64,000 nucleotides of DNA from Polynucleobacter sp. 86C-FISCH (GCF_018882415.1 NZ_JACVOL010000001.1:1217531-1281530), one strand, 5' to 3'; positions 43,313-52,942 are shown, numbered from the stretch's first letter. Translations and numbers: made by a program. The notes: a model not told the origin generated them from the sequence alone.

Positions 43313-45259
43313 TTAAAGCTTCACAATCGCCACCGTCGAGAATTTAGTGGTTGTAATAGGTTTTTGTGAGTATGTGCCGCCCTCAGAGATGGTTCCATAG
43401 ACTTTATCTAATTCAGCACTAGTTAGGTCTCGGGCTACCAAATCAGCCACGTTATCCTTTTGGGTGGTTGTGAATGAGGTAATGGTGAGGTTCTTGGCTG
43501 CATCCACAACCTCGCTAATTGAAGTGATCGTATAGCCGTTTTGTTGCTCACTTGGCTTGAACCGAGAAACAGTCATTCCGCTATTAGATCCTGGCGCATA
43601 ATTTCCAAAATCTTGTTTTATTAGATACAGAAAATCTTTTGATGCTTTGATCTTGGTGTTATTCATTGATCCACCCCAGTAATAGCCATTGTTATTTGAC
43701 TGAGATGGGATCACGTACACCAAGTCATCATTTACGTTATTGGTGGTGGCACCTAAAGCATTTCCGATCACGGAAGTCTTGTTGTCGTAAGAGGATTGCC
43801 AGGCTCCATTTACATATCCATAGCTATAGGTATAGTTAGTTTGGAGCGTAAACCAATTGTCACCAACCTTTTGTGGTGTGTTTATATTGCCACCATATGT
43901 TGCATAGCTGTTGCTATCTGCACACAACAGACTCGGTTTAACAAAGTTCACATCCGGCTTGCCAGCTGTTGAAGATGTTGGGCGTGAAATACGAAAGATG
44001 GCAGAGGTTCTAGTCCAGCGAGATGTTTGAACCATACCGTCAAAACCAGATACCCATGAATCAGAAGGCACGGTCATCAAGATGCCGCCATCGTTTGATG
44101 GGGCATCAAACATGCACGATACATTTAGGTAGGTTAGATCTGTTACCGCGCCACTAGTGCCGCTGCTGGTAGCACCACTAACCAAAGTAGCCGCTGTTGC
44201 ATTGGTGGTATTTGTTGAAAGCGCTCTTCTGGAGTTATTAATTAATACCAAGGCATCCATATCTGAAACCCAAGAGGTTTGGAATTCAGAGCCATCGGTT
44301 GAGAAGTCATAGAAGTACTTTAGGTTACGACGATTAGAGCTTGATGAACCTGGAATCCATACTGACTTATTGGATACTGTTAATACATCACCATTCTTAG
44401 CCAGGCGATAGTTATCTAAGCTGTAGTACTCAAATTCACTAGCAGTGTTGTACGCCTGCCAAGAGCTTTGAAAACCTTCAAGCAGAACTGCAGCCTTTGG
44501 ACCATTCTCTAAATCATTTAAGTCAAAGCGCAATAGCTTTGTTTTAATGCCGCTAATTTGATTGTTGGAGTCAAAGGTAGTGGATTGTGCATTGACAAGT
44601 GCAAATGTAGTTTTGCCATCAGCACTAAGAATGGTTTGTACTTTTTCAGCATTTGAAGTTCCTCCACCAGCTGCTGTTCCAGTGGTTGATGAAGATGCTG
44701 TAGTGATCTGGTAGCGAGATGCTAGATTTTCACCAACGCAGTAGAGGTTTCCGGAGCTCTTTTGCAAGAACACCATATTGCAAGTGAGATCACCCTTATA
44801 GATGCCTTCACCAGTCAATAGGATGTAGCTACCCAAATCAAACATTTCTCTAAAGCCTACATTGCAAGAGTCGGTGCCTTGAGTCACTTTAAGCGCTGTC
44901 AAACTGCCATCTTCGCCTACACCAACTAATTTATAGGCATCTGTTTGGCACTGAGCAGCTGATTGTGCAATTGCAGGCTTAATGAAAAACCCAGCAACCA
45001 TGGATTTCATTCTCTGTAATAGAGAGGCTGTTTTTAATCCGTTAGCTGCAGTAGCAGCAATAGAAACCGAGCGATATCCATCTACTGATACATTCTCTGC
45101 TAGCTCAGTGCTAGTGTTTGCGCCTGCAGAAGCAACAGGAGCTTGAGTGGCGGGTGTTAATGCAGTTGATGAGGAAGAGCCACCGCCACCACCACAGCCA
45201 TAAAGGGCCAATAAAAGAAAAGATGCAGCTAGCGCTAATGCAGAGGATTTGAGTCTCAT
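43313..45259 (-). CDS. Large poly-glycine lipoprotein, hypothetical
   Basis: The ATG at 45259 gives a proper lipoprotein signal (lipobox LYGC) and is preferred to a longer frame that begins 30 codons earlier. The mature 625 or so residues open with a CGGGGG-S4 tether, a form common in surface-exposed lipoproteins. Further on are Ser/Thr-rich linkers and beta-strand-rich sequence with several Cys (CQTDAY, DSCNVG, LTCNMVF). Residues about 150-600 recall propeller-like sequences but no family is recognised. Next to the type II secretion genes, it is a candidate substrate. Confidence 0.7.
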   Translation of the reverse strand: MRLKSSALALAASFLLLALYGCGGGGGSSSSTALTPATQAPVASAGANTSTELAENVSVDGYRSVSIAATAANGLKTASLLQRMKSMVAGFFIKPAIAQSAAQCQTDAYKLVGVGEDGSLTALKVTQGTDSCNVGFREMFDLGSYILLTGEGIYKGDLTCNMVFLQKSSGNLYCVGENLASRYQITTASSSTTGTAAGGGTSNAEKVQTILSADGKTTFALVNAQSTTFDSNNQISGIKTKLLRFDLNDLENGPKAAVLLEGFQSSWQAYNTASEFEYYSLDNYRLAKNGDVLTVSNKSVWIPGSSSSNRRNLKYFYDFSTDGSEFQTSWVSDMDALVLINNSRRALSTNTTNATAATLVSGATSSGTSGAVTDLTYLNVSCMFDAPSNDGGILMTVPSDSWVSGFDGMVQTSRWTRTSAIFRISRPTSSTAGKPDVNFVKPSLLCADSNSYATYGGNINTPQKVGDNWFTLQTNYTYSYGYVNGAWQSSYDNKTSVIGNALGATTNNVNDDLVYVIPSQSNNNGYYWGGSMNNTKIKASKDFLYLIKQDFGNYAPGSNSGMTVSRFKPSEQQNGYTITSISEVVDAAKNLTITSFTTTQKDNVADLVARDLTSAELDKVYGTISEGGTYSQKPITTTKFSTVAIVKL

Positions 45260-45499
45260 TGGGTATCCGTAAATGGTAGGAATTTCTAAGCCATTCATTC
45301 TAAGTCTTGGAATGAATTTAAGGGGATTTTTTGAAGGGTATTTCCCCATGCCGTCTCATTTAAACCAAAAGACATTTTTTCCTGGTAAACCCTATTTAAA
45401 GGCCTTAAATCACTCTTTTGGTGTCATTATTCGTGCTAAATTTCATAATTAGTCCTAAAATTACAAAAATTAAGATTAATTCTGGGGGCAATAGTAAAT

Positions 45500-45757
45500 A
45501 TGCATATTTTAAATATCAAACTCTTAACGAAATGTCTGGGGGCAGTTGCTATCGCTTTTGCTATAGCTGCTTGTGGTGGAGGCGGGTCTTCAGGCAGTAG
45601 TGCCAGTGCTGCAGCGCCTTCGGCAACAGATTCTAGTGGCGGTAATACGGTCTCCACTGCAATAGACCCTACAACCGGTAGTGTGGCAGCAGCTGACGTT
45701 ACTTGTCAGGGCGCCTGCGTATCTCTTAGTGCAGATGCTGGCACTTCTACGGAATAA
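45500..45757 (+). CDS. Small poly-glycine lipoprotein
   Basis: An 85-residue lipoprotein: signal ending AIAAC (lipobox), then CGGGGSSGSS and a Ser/Ala/Thr-rich tail with a CQGAC pair. The CGGGGSS tether matches the larger lipoprotein on the other strand. Only about 60 mature residues, low complexity, with no fold apparent. It starts 240 bases from the divergent large lipoprotein and precedes the secreted protein by 5 bases, so the two form an operon. Function unknown. Confidence 0.65.
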   Translation: MHILNIKLLTKCLGAVAIAFAIAACGGGGSSGSSASAAAPSATDSSGGNTVSTAIDPTTGSVAAADVTCQGACVSLSADAGTSTE

Positions 45758-45762
45758 TCATC

Positions 45763-46836
45763 ATGAAAAACAATAAATTCATTTCCACTTTAGTTGCATC
45801 TGCTTTGATGTTGACGGGCAACTCGGCTGCTCTTGCAGCTCCAGATCAGCTGATTCTTTCAAAGCTGGTTACTGATGGTACTTTGCCTTTATGTAAAACG
45901 GAGGAAGGTAAGGTAACTGAAAACTCTATGGCCTATACCAGCAATGGTGTTGCTCCTACTTGGAAGTTCTACTCTTGCTATGGTGGCCCAAGATCTTTTA
46001 AGGCTGCTGTCAAGACCATTGTTTTCATTGGTTCTAATGGTCAAAGAATCACAGTTTTTGACTCTGGATCTAATGCTCTCAATTATGTTGATTTGGTAAC
46101 CACTCAATTAGATCTTGTATCAAATGGTCAAATTGCGGAGATCACATCTGCCGGCACTTTTACACTGCAAAGCGTTGAATTGCTAATGGACAATCGTTTT
46201 GAGATGAACGCCAGAGCCACATATAACGATGGCGTTAACGGAGCTCGGAGCTGCGGTACCTCTAGCTCACGCGGCTTTACCTATTCTTCGCCAATGAATA
46301 ACGGCGCTGGTACGATTAACGGGAAGCCCCATGACTTTTGGCACAGCTTAGGAGGTTACTCTTCTAATGTGCAGGGCTCCGTATGGACCAAGATTGAATC
46401 CTTTCCTTTTGTACCCCCTGGTTTCACTTCTACAAATTCTTATTGGACAGACTCCAACGGCAATCGGATTTCATTTGGATACTCAAATGCTATTGAAGGA
46501 GATATTAGCGAAAGTGATTCTAGGTGGGTAAAAAAGGTCAAGATGGAAGTCTTAGATAGTTCTAGTAGCTTGGCTGGCTATGCGTTTGGGGGAAACTCTA
46601 ATGCTCAAGATATTAGGTCAACCATTACCTTAAGAACGCCTTTAACTTTAAAGGCCAGAAATAAATTCAATCTTGATTTGAAGTTAAATTTATCTAAGAT
46701 GCTTGCGTGGTCATTCTTTTACAAGACAAGTAATGAAACACCTCATCATGATTTAAGCATTGGCAATTCTTGCCAAAATTTAATTATTGGCCCTATTTTG
46801 TTAGATATTAAGAAGGTTGCGATCAAAAACGATTAA
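45763..46836 (+). CDS. Secreted protein, hypothetical
   Basis: A 357-residue protein with an Ala-rich signal peptide (1-26, ending NSAALAA). The mature chain is rich in beta-forming, Ser/Asn/Gly sequence with four scattered cysteines (LPLCKTE, YSCYGG, RSCGTS, NSCQNL), enough for two disulfides, which suits a periplasmic or extracellular protein. It has no aromatic C-terminal barrel signature. No family is recognised. The gene ends 38 bases before a strong terminator and may be delivered by the adjacent type II system (inferred from location only). Confidence 0.65.
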   Translation: MKNNKFISTLVASALMLTGNSAALAAPDQLILSKLVTDGTLPLCKTEEGKVTENSMAYTSNGVAPTWKFYSCYGGPRSFKAAVKTIVFIGSNGQRITVFDSGSNALNYVDLVTTQLDLVSNGQIAEITSAGTFTLQSVELLMDNRFEMNARATYNDGVNGARSCGTSSSRGFTYSSPMNNGAGTINGKPHDFWHSLGGYSSNVQGSVWTKIESFPFVPPGFTSTNSYWTDSNGNRISFGYSNAIEGDISESDSRWVKKVKMEVLDSSSSLAGYAFGGNSNAQDIRSTITLRTPLTLKARNKFNLDLKLNLSKMLAWSFFYKTSNETPHHDLSIGNSCQNLIIGPILLDIKKVAIKND

Positions 46837-46874
46837 CCCCTTCTTGGTGTGATGTGGCGTGAAAGTGCCTAATA

Positions 46875-46904
46875 AATAAAGCCCTCAATGAGGGCTTTAT
46901 TTTT
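46875..46904. terminator. Bidirectional terminator overlapping a stop codon
   Basis: A 12-base perfect stem (AATAAAGCCCTC and its complement) with an AAT loop. On the plus strand five T's follow. It lies between convergent genes, and the stop codon of the minus-strand gene is inside the right arm. Confidence 0.88.
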
Positions 46905-47436
46905 GCTCATTGCGCTCAAAAACCTTCAATTTCAACTGCAGCGAAATTGCACCATGAACTCGGTCCCCAATGGTCGGAATCACAAAAACATTGGCACCCA
47001 CCCAGTCACCCTCCCAGGTAAGGGCAGGCAGGGCAGCTGCAAACCAGCCTCCGTTATTAGTCGTGGGGTAGCCATTAAAGCCACCAAAGACAGCGCCTAA
47101 TTTAATAGGGCCAATCGCAACTGGCTGATAGTAGATGCCGGCGTAATTTGAGTAAGCGCGATCGCTGTTGTAAAAGCGTCCTGCAGTGGCTGAGGCAACT
47201 GTATTGAAGCGGTACTCTAGGCCGCCGCCCCAGTTGCCGTTATTGAAATTCTGATCCCGCTGGAAGTGATAAGACACCATTCCCGGATTAATCCAGAGTT
47301 GACTTTTGGTTTCGGGTTTGATGATGGAAAAAACTTCATCTGACTCTGCTGCCTGACAGGCATTCGAGAGTCCGACGATTGCTGCCGGAAGCAGTGCGCC
47401 AATTACTAAAGCCTTGCGTAAACTGTTTGTTGCCAT
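46897..47436 (-). CDS. Small outer-membrane barrel-like protein
   Basis: A 179-residue protein with a signal peptide (1-29, ending ACQAAE) and alternating aromatic/Gly strands: WINPGMVSYHFQRDQNFNNG, WGGGLEYRF, YAGIYYQPVAIG, LGAVFGG, VGANVFVIPT. The spacing fits an eight-stranded barrel of the PagP/OmpX size. The early N-N-G-N-W-G-G-G-x-E-Y turn and W-x-G-A-x-x-x-x-P-x-I resemble PagP-like lipid A acyltransferases, but the catalytic His/Asp/Ser set cannot be aligned, so no enzyme name is given. Divergent from nothing; gspC lies downstream on the same strand direction. Confidence 0.62.
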   Translation of the reverse strand: MATNSLRKALVIGALLPAAIVGLSNACQAAESDEVFSIIKPETKSQLWINPGMVSYHFQRDQNFNNGNWGGGLEYRFNTVASATAGRFYNSDRAYSNYAGIYYQPVAIGPIKLGAVFGGFNGYPTTNNGGWFAAALPALTWEGDWVGANVFVIPTIGDRVHGAISLQLKLKVFERNEQK

Positions 47437-47486
47437 AGATTTTTTATGATGCGTTTGCTAAGTCACCTATTAGTGAATTTTGATAT

Positions 47487-48086
47487 TTACTTCTTTGCTG
47501 AAGTATTGGATTTATCACTCTTCTCTTTATTGGCTTTATTGAGCTTGAAATTCAGTTTCTGCCCTTCATATAAAAGGGTCGCAGACTCATCACCAATGCT
47601 TTGCAGACTTAGTCCTTTGCCAATGGTCTCGCCAACGCTAATGGCATTCGTTGGCTTGCCATCAATTTCAAAAATGGCAAAACCATCTAAAGAGCCATCA
47701 GGATTTTTGGAAGTGGCTACTACTCCACGTAAATAAATATTTTCCGTGGCCAAGGGTTTACTGCCAAATAAACCATAGGCTGCAGAAGCATCTTGATTGG
47801 AGTAAAGCGTTAAGCCTTTATTAATGCCAGAACTCGGTTGGCTAGGAGTTCCCGGAATCTGCAGCACACTCATGATCCAGAAGCTGACTGAGATAGCGCA
47901 GGCCAGCATCAGTAGGTGGGTCAGAGCCTTACTAAACGAGCTGGGGTTAAGCACATCATGAGGAATAGCGAACCCTTTATGAGCGGCCTTAGGCGAAGCA
48001 TTGGAGACGCCTTGCTGCAGGGCTTGTTTGGAGTCCCGAACAGAGCTCTTGATGCGCTCTTGTAGCCGTTTTATAAATTCGCTCAA
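47487..48086 (-). CDS. gspC: Type II secretion inner-membrane protein GspC
   Basis: GspC links the inner-membrane platform to the GspD secretin. The 199-residue product has a cytoplasmic lead, one span (about 55-75, LMLACAISVSFWIMSVLQI) and a periplasmic homology region (about 100-180) with AYGLFGSKP, YLRGVVATSKNPDG and the IGKGLSLQSIGDESATLLYEG strands. The C-terminal PDZ or coiled coil of longer GspC proteins is absent, as in Xcp-like short forms. It is on the minus strand, 57 bases from gspG, so a shared divergent promoter region lies between. Confidence 0.88.
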   Translation of the reverse strand: MSEFIKRLQERIKSSVRDSKQALQQGVSNASPKAAHKGFAIPHDVLNPSSFSKALTHLLMLACAISVSFWIMSVLQIPGTPSQPSSGINKGLTLYSNQDASAAYGLFGSKPLATENIYLRGVVATSKNPDGSLDGFAIFEIDGKPTNAISVGETIGKGLSLQSIGDESATLLYEGQKLNFKLNKANKEKSDKSNTSAKK

Positions 48087-48143
48087 AGTGTCAAAATACC
48101 TATAAAATTTGAATCAGTTTAAATCATTGAAAGTGCCAAATTT

Positions 48144-48641
48144 ATGTCTTTCTCCATGCTTCTTAGGTTTAGTCATAAATCATCCCAAAACACCCCAGTT
48201 TTGGCTCAGGCGCTCAATCGTAAGAGACGTGATGCTGGATTTACCTTAATTGAGATTATGGTGGTGATCGCCATCATCGGCATTCTGGCTACATTGATTG
48301 TTCCCAAGATCATGGGGCGCCCAGATGAGGCGCGTGCAACCGCTGCAAAACATGACGTTGGCACATTAGTTCAGGCATTTAAGCTTTATCGCTTAGATAT
48401 TGGTCGTTATCCAACAACCGAGCAAGGTGTCAAAGCCCTAGTCGAAAAGCCCACTTCAGAGCCAGTTCCGCAAAACTGGAAAGCAGGCGGTTATCTAGAT
48501 TCCGTTCCAAAAGATCCATGGGGTAATCCTTATCAATACACTAACCCTGGCACTCGTGGTGAGATCGATGTCTATAGTTTTGGTGCGGATGGTAAAGCGG
48601 GCGGAACTGGGAACGACGCGGATATTGGTAATTGGCAATAA
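48144..48641 (+). CDS. gspG: Major pseudopilin GspG
   Basis: The main subunit of the type II pseudopilus. The prepilin peptidase site is G/FTLIE (about 32-36, in [19 protein letters not shown]) after an unusually long basic leader of about 31 residues. The Ca-binding and C-terminal block [15 protein letters not shown] and [11 protein letters not shown] is classic GspG. First of eleven plus-strand gsp genes. Confidence 0.95.
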   Translation: MSFSMLLRFSHKSSQNTPVLAQALNRKRRDAGFTLIEIMVVIAIIGILATLIVPKIMGRPDEARATAAKHDVGTLVQAFKLYRLDIGRYPTTEQGVKALVEKPTSEPVPQNWKAGGYLDSVPKDPWGNPYQYTNPGTRGEIDVYSFGADGKAGGTGNDADIGNWQ

Positions 48642-49258
48642 GCAATTTCAGAAAAGATTTTTTATCTCGTTTTGATTCTGACATTTTGTTTATTCGCTCA
48701 ACACCTCTGCGAAGATTTTCTGATGCAGGATTTACCTTAATAGAATTACTTGTAGCTATTGCTATTTTGGCAGTAGTTCTAGGTGTTGCTGTGCTCGCCA
48801 TTCCAAATCATGATGAGCGCTACTGGCGTGACAATTTAGATCAGCTAGTTAGCTCACTCAATCTCGCTCAAGAAGAAAGCGTTTTATCTGGCACGCCGAT
48901 GATGGCGCAAATTGATTCTGCTGGATGGCGCTTTTTGATTCCCGGCTCAAACACCATAGTGACACCATCGACCTCACTCTCTCTGTCTGGATCTTCATCT
49001 CCTGCTAACTCAAGTGTGGGTGGTGCCGGCAGTGCAGTGAGTAATCCTAGTGGGTTGATGCCCGATGTATATAAGCCACAGGCTTGGTATAAGCCTGTAG
49101 AGATGGCGCCAGTGCAATTGACTCTTGGTGGTGAGCAAGTAACACAAGCATTGCAAATTCCGATTACTCAAGTAAGTGGAGGAGTTGGCTCTTCTACAAA
49201 TCGCCAAGCTATCTTGCTGCGCAATCGTAATGGTCGATTTAGTTGGGTGAAGTCATGA
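48632..49258 (+). CDS. gspH: Minor pseudopilin GspH
   Basis: A 208-residue minor pseudopilin with the [16 protein letters not shown] cleavage region (about 31-45). The start is a TTG that overlaps gspG by 10 bases; no ATG precedes the prepilin site in frame, so a TTG start or another alternative start is needed. A Ser/Gly-rich loop (about 115-140) interrupts the globular domain. GspH with GspI, J and K forms the tip of the pseudopilus. Confidence 0.88.
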   Translation: MAISNFRKDFLSRFDSDILFIRSTPLRRFSDAGFTLIELLVAIAILAVVLGVAVLAIPNHDERYWRDNLDQLVSSLNLAQEESVLSGTPMMAQIDSAGWRFLIPGSNTIVTPSTSLSLSGSSSPANSSVGGAGSAVSNPSGLMPDVYKPQAWYKPVEMAPVQLTLGGEQVTQALQIPITQVSGGVGSSTNRQAILLRNRNGRFSWVKS

Positions 49259-49665
49259 AGTATTTTTCTCGTAACGAAAATGGCTTTGCACTTATCGAGG
49301 TTTTGGTAGGGCTGGCAGTATTAAGCATTGCCATGCTTGCTGGTTTACGAGCCATTGCGAGTGGCGCAGATACACAACTTGCAGTCTCACAAAGAACGAT
49401 GGCTTTATGGAGTGCGGATAACACCCTGATGGATTTACGCATGAGTCGTGCATGGCCTGATTTGGGCACCAGTACTTTTAGCTGTCCGCAGGCTACTTAT
49501 GTTTTTGTCTGTCAGCGCAAAGTATTGAGCACTCCTAACCCCGCATTAAGAAGGGTTGAAGTCACGGTGTATTTATCGAGCCAGAGTAGTGCTGACGTTG
49601 CCAGTGGCCCACGTCTTGCTTGGCTTACCACGGTGGTATCAAATCCTGCTGGCGGGGTGATGTAA
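49255..49665 (+). CDS. gspI: Minor pseudopilin GspI
   Basis: A 136-residue minor pseudopilin; the ATG at 49255 (four bases overlapping gspH) is used rather than the TTG four codons earlier. The site is NENG/FALIEVLVGLAVLS (about 9-22). The QRTMALWSADNTLMDLRMS helix and the CPQATYVFVCQRKV strand pair with two Cys are typical of GspI. Its stop overlaps the gspJ ATG by one base (TAATG). Confidence 0.9.
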   Translation: MKYFSRNENGFALIEVLVGLAVLSIAMLAGLRAIASGADTQLAVSQRTMALWSADNTLMDLRMSRAWPDLGTSTFSCPQATYVFVCQRKVLSTPNPALRRVEVTVYLSSQSSADVASGPRLAWLTTVVSNPAGGVM

Positions 49666-50489
49666 TGGGGTTCTTTAGAAAAGCCAGAGCATCTCAGTCT
49701 GTAGATATGCCTACAGCATCTGCAGTACGGGCCGAAGCCGGCTTTGCTTTATTAGAAATGATCGTGGCTTTAGCAATTATGGCTTTGGTGGGGCTGATGG
49801 CATGGCGCGGTATGGATGCCATGATTCGGGGTCGTGAAGTGATTGATCGCCGCGCCAATCAAGATGCAGATTACTCGCAGCTCGTGCGCCAATTTGAAAA
49901 AGACTGTCAATCTGTTTTAGCTCGTGACGAATTAAACAGCTTAGCTAATTCGGTTTCTGGTGGCGCTGGTGTTTCTAGCGTTGCAGCAGGTGCAAAGAAT
50001 ATTTGGTTTTTACGTCGCTATCGTGCCGACAATTTAGATGCTTGGATGATTGCAGGTTATGGCATGGGTCCGAATGGTTTATTGAGATGGACGAGTCGTC
50101 CGCTAGTTCAGCGTACCGAAGCAGGTGCATTATGGTCTGGCATAGTGCGTGACCCCGATTTAAGTTCAAGTGATTTGTTAGTTAGTCTTGAAGTGCCTAT
50201 GGTGGCGCGCCAAGCCTTTCAAATAAAGACTTCGGTAGTAAGCGGTGCTGGTACTGGTGGTGTGAGTGCTAGCGGTACAGGAAGCCCTAATTTAGCTAAT
50301 GCAGCCACTACGAATAACGCAACGAATGTAAGCAGCACAAACAATGCTGGCAATACTGGCGTTGCAACAACAGCTGGTACAAATATCACCAACGTACTTC
50401 CTGAGCAGCAGGGCATCACCATGCAGTGGTGGATTAAAGATGTTGCATTGCCGATTACCCGCTCTTGTTTAATGGCAGGGGCTTTGTGA
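49665..50489 (+). CDS. gspJ: Minor pseudopilin GspJ
   Basis: A 274-residue minor pseudopilin. The ATG at 49665 overlaps the gspI stop (TAATG), so the longer frame is rejected. Cleavage is at EAG/FALLEMIVALAIM (about 24-37), followed by RGMDAMIRGREVIDRRANQD. A Thr/Asn/Gly-rich insert of about 50 residues (around 195-240) is longer than in most GspJ. TGATG overlap with gspK. Confidence 0.9.
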   Translation: MGFFRKARASQSVDMPTASAVRAEAGFALLEMIVALAIMALVGLMAWRGMDAMIRGREVIDRRANQDADYSQLVRQFEKDCQSVLARDELNSLANSVSGGAGVSSVAAGAKNIWFLRRYRADNLDAWMIAGYGMGPNGLLRWTSRPLVQRTEAGALWSGIVRDPDLSSSDLLVSLEVPMVARQAFQIKTSVVSGAGTGGVSASGTGSPNLANAATTNNATNVSSTNNAGNTGVATTAGTNITNVLPEQQGITMQWWIKDVALPITRSCLMAGAL

Positions 50490-51463
50490 TGAGAAGTCAT
50501 GTCACAAACATCTTTTCTGCAAAAGCTTCTGCTCAGCATGAGCGTGGCTCAGCGACAGTTACAGCATTAATTGTGGTGGGTGTTGCTGCCGTATTGTTAG
50601 CGGGTTTAATGTGGCGACAACAAATACAAGTACGCACTTTAGAAAATGCGCGTGATCGAGTGCAAGCGCAGTGGTTGCAAAGAGCGGCAATTGATTTTGC
50701 CCGCTTGGTTTTAGTAGAAGATCAACGCAATAGCCAAATCGATCATTTGGGTGAAGCATGGGCTCTGCCTTTGGCCGACGGTAAGGTGGCGGACTTTTTA
50801 AAGAATGCAGATGTGCCAGATGAGATTGCTACCGTGACTTTGCAGGGTCGACTGACTGATGCTCAAAGCCAGTTCAATTTGACCAATCTCTGGGATAAAA
50901 GCTTTAAGACAATCAATCCGCCTGGAGTCCAGGAGTATGGCCGGCTTTTAGAGGCTTTAGGTCTAGATAAGGCCTTGGCCCAGCAAACCGCGCAAGGGGT
51001 GCTGCAAACCGATATGCCTATTTATGACCTAGAAGGCTTATTAAGGCTGAATTCCTATAATCAGGGAATATTGGAGCAGATAAGACCTTTTGTCACAGTT
51101 TTACCGATTTTAACGACAGTTAATGTCAATACTGCCTCTGCAGAGGTATTAATGGCAGCTATTCCGGGGCTTTCGAGGTCGGCTGCCGGAGCTTTTGTAC
51201 AGCAGCGAGCCGCAACCCCGCTTAAAAGTGCTGATGAAATCACCACCCTATTAAATAAGATGGGCGCATCCCAAGGGGTGACGATTGATGCCTCATTAGT
51301 GGACGTACGCTCCCAATATTGGCTTGCGAGCTCAGAAATACGGATGGGAAGGGGTATATTTGTGAGTTCTGCGCTAATTCAGCGATCCCAAAACCCATTG
51401 CCGAGTGGAAACTTCACGCAAGTGGTGTGGAGTAAGACTGGAAAAGTGGCTTTAGAGCAGTAA
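50489..51463 (+). CDS. gspK: Pseudopilin tip subunit GspK
   Basis: The large (324-residue) minor pseudopilin that caps the tip. The leader ends ERG/SATVTALIVVGVAAVL, lacking the Glu at +5, as GspK always does. Later come TLQGRLTDAQSQFNLTNL (the alpha-domain entry) and a VNVNTASAEVLMAAIPGLSRSAA helix-hairpin-helix, both diagnostic. Start overlaps the gspJ stop. Confidence 0.93.
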   Translation: MRSHVTNIFSAKASAQHERGSATVTALIVVGVAAVLLAGLMWRQQIQVRTLENARDRVQAQWLQRAAIDFARLVLVEDQRNSQIDHLGEAWALPLADGKVADFLKNADVPDEIATVTLQGRLTDAQSQFNLTNLWDKSFKTINPPGVQEYGRLLEALGLDKALAQQTAQGVLQTDMPIYDLEGLLRLNSYNQGILEQIRPFVTVLPILTTVNVNTASAEVLMAAIPGLSRSAAGAFVQQRAATPLKSADEITTLLNKMGASQGVTIDASLVDVRSQYWLASSEIRMGRGIFVSSALIQRSQNPLPSGNFTQVVWSKTGKVALEQ

Positions 51464-51517
51464 TAAATGTATTAGATTCATATTGAATTAAACGCACCAA
51501 CCAAAGAATTCTGAAAT

Positions 51518-52942
51518 TTGAGCTTATTAATAGTCCGTTGCCCTGTAAAGCCATTCACTGGCAATCACTCTGGTTTACCGAGTGATTCTGCACGCACATT
51601 AGCTCAAGCCATCGAAGAGTCGGGTTGTGCTGAACATTTCGAATGGTGTTTGGTAGATAAAGTAAGTTCAGGCGATGATATTGGTGCTAATAGCGCTAAT
51701 AATATTTTGCTGGAAACGGGTGTCGGCACTACTGAGTCAATGCCTTACGCAGATGAAGTATTGGTTTTATTGCCAACGATTGATGTGCGTTTGATTGAAG
51801 CAAAAGTACCTTTAGCGAATGCTAAAAAGTTACAACAGATTTTGCCAAACCTCATCGAAGAATACGTTTTAACTGGCGCACAATCTTTAGCGGTACAAGC
51901 ATTACCACCGGTACCAGGTAAGCCAGCAATGCAACGTGTGCTTGCATTAATTGATCGCGCTTGGTTGACTTGGATTACAAATCAATTAGAAGCTCTCATT
52001 AGCCATCGTGTACGTTTAATTCCGGATTGTTTGGTGTTGCCTTTACAGACCGAGGACTCCGCTGTCGATGCAGTCACGATTGCCTATCAACGAAGTGCTG
52101 CCAATGTCATTCTCATGCAGCGCACGGGAGAGCAGCTTGGTGTTGCCTGGGTTGAGCGTGCCCCTGCTATGGGTGAGGTGTTGATTCCTCAGACTTTGCA
52201 AGGTGCCACAGTGCTCGAGATGTCCTGGGATTGGTTGGCAAGTAATGCCCAGCAATTTTTACAAGACAACACCTCAAGCAAGGCCGCTAATTTTGCACTG
52301 AATTTATTGCCCAATACTTTTAAGCGTCAAAAGAGTAAGGGGCTCGCACAATTTTCTGCGATGCTCAAGCGTAATCCTAATGATTCAAGCTCAGCCGTTG
52401 ATAGTAAAACAGCTTGGACTAATCCTGCGCTTTGGAGTCAGCCAACTCAGTGGGCAAAATATTTTGTTGCTACTGTTGTAGTTGGGTATGTATTGCATTT
52501 GGGTTGGATGGTTCTGGATAACTGGCGCTGGGGAAATCAAATGGAAGTGTTAGCAGCGCAATCGCTAACTCCTGCATCTATTGCCAAATTGAATCAAGAA
52601 AAAGCACAAGACAAAGCCTTAGATCAGAAAGCCAATTCCAATTCTGTAATGGATGTTTTTATTAAACAAGTGACCCAAGACCAGCGTCGTCAGGGTTTAG
52701 TTGCGGATGCAGACTTTGCGCCTATGGCAGCAAAGTTACAACAACTCAAAATCGTCTTTGGGTCAGAAGTATTGCAAAAAATTGATTACGACGGCTATGG
52801 CATCGATTTTGAATTGAAGCCAGGAAGTCTTAAGCAAACCAATTCGGATGTAGAGCAAAGGGCTAGAGCGCTTGGCCTGATGGTGAAGGCTCTTGGTCCC
52901 AATCGTTATCGCTTGCTGCCTTATGCTGGGGTGGGCTCATGA
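51518..52942 (+). CDS. gspL: Type II secretion inner-membrane protein GspL
   Basis: GspL couples the GspE ATPase to the membrane. The 474-residue product has an actin-like cytoplasmic domain (1 to about 300; VLVLLPTIDVRLIEAKVPL, QQILPNLIEEYVL), one span (about 320-340, YFVATVVVGYVLHLGWMVL) and a ferredoxin-like periplasmic part. The start is TTG at 51518, about 55 bases after gspK; the only ATG options would cut the cytoplasmic domain. ATGA overlap with gspM. Confidence 0.88.
   Translation: MSLLIVRCPVKPFTGNHSGLPSDSARTLAQAIEESGCAEHFEWCLVDKVSSGDDIGANSANNILLETGVGTTESMPYADEVLVLLPTIDVRLIEAKVPLANAKKLQQILPNLIEEYVLTGAQSLAVQALPPVPGKPAMQRVLALIDRAWLTWITNQLEALISHRVRLIPDCLVLPLQTEDSAVDAVTIAYQRSAANVILMQRTGEQLGVAWVERAPAMGEVLIPQTLQGATVLEMSWDWLASNAQQFLQDNTSSKAANFALNLLPNTFKRQKSKGLAQFSAMLKRNPNDSSSAVDSKTAWTNPALWSQPTQWAKYFVATVVVGYVLHLGWMVLDNWRWGNQMEVLAAQSLTPASIAKLNQEKAQDKALDQKANSNSVMDVFIKQVTQDQRRQGLVADADFAPMAAKLQQLKIVFGSEVLQKIDYDGYGIDFELKPGSLKQTNSDVEQRARALGLMVKALGPNRYRLLPYAGVGS

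Noticed and set aside
46897-47436. Naming the small barrel gene pagP
   Set aside because: Size and strand pattern are similar, but the catalytic residues could not be aligned with confidence.
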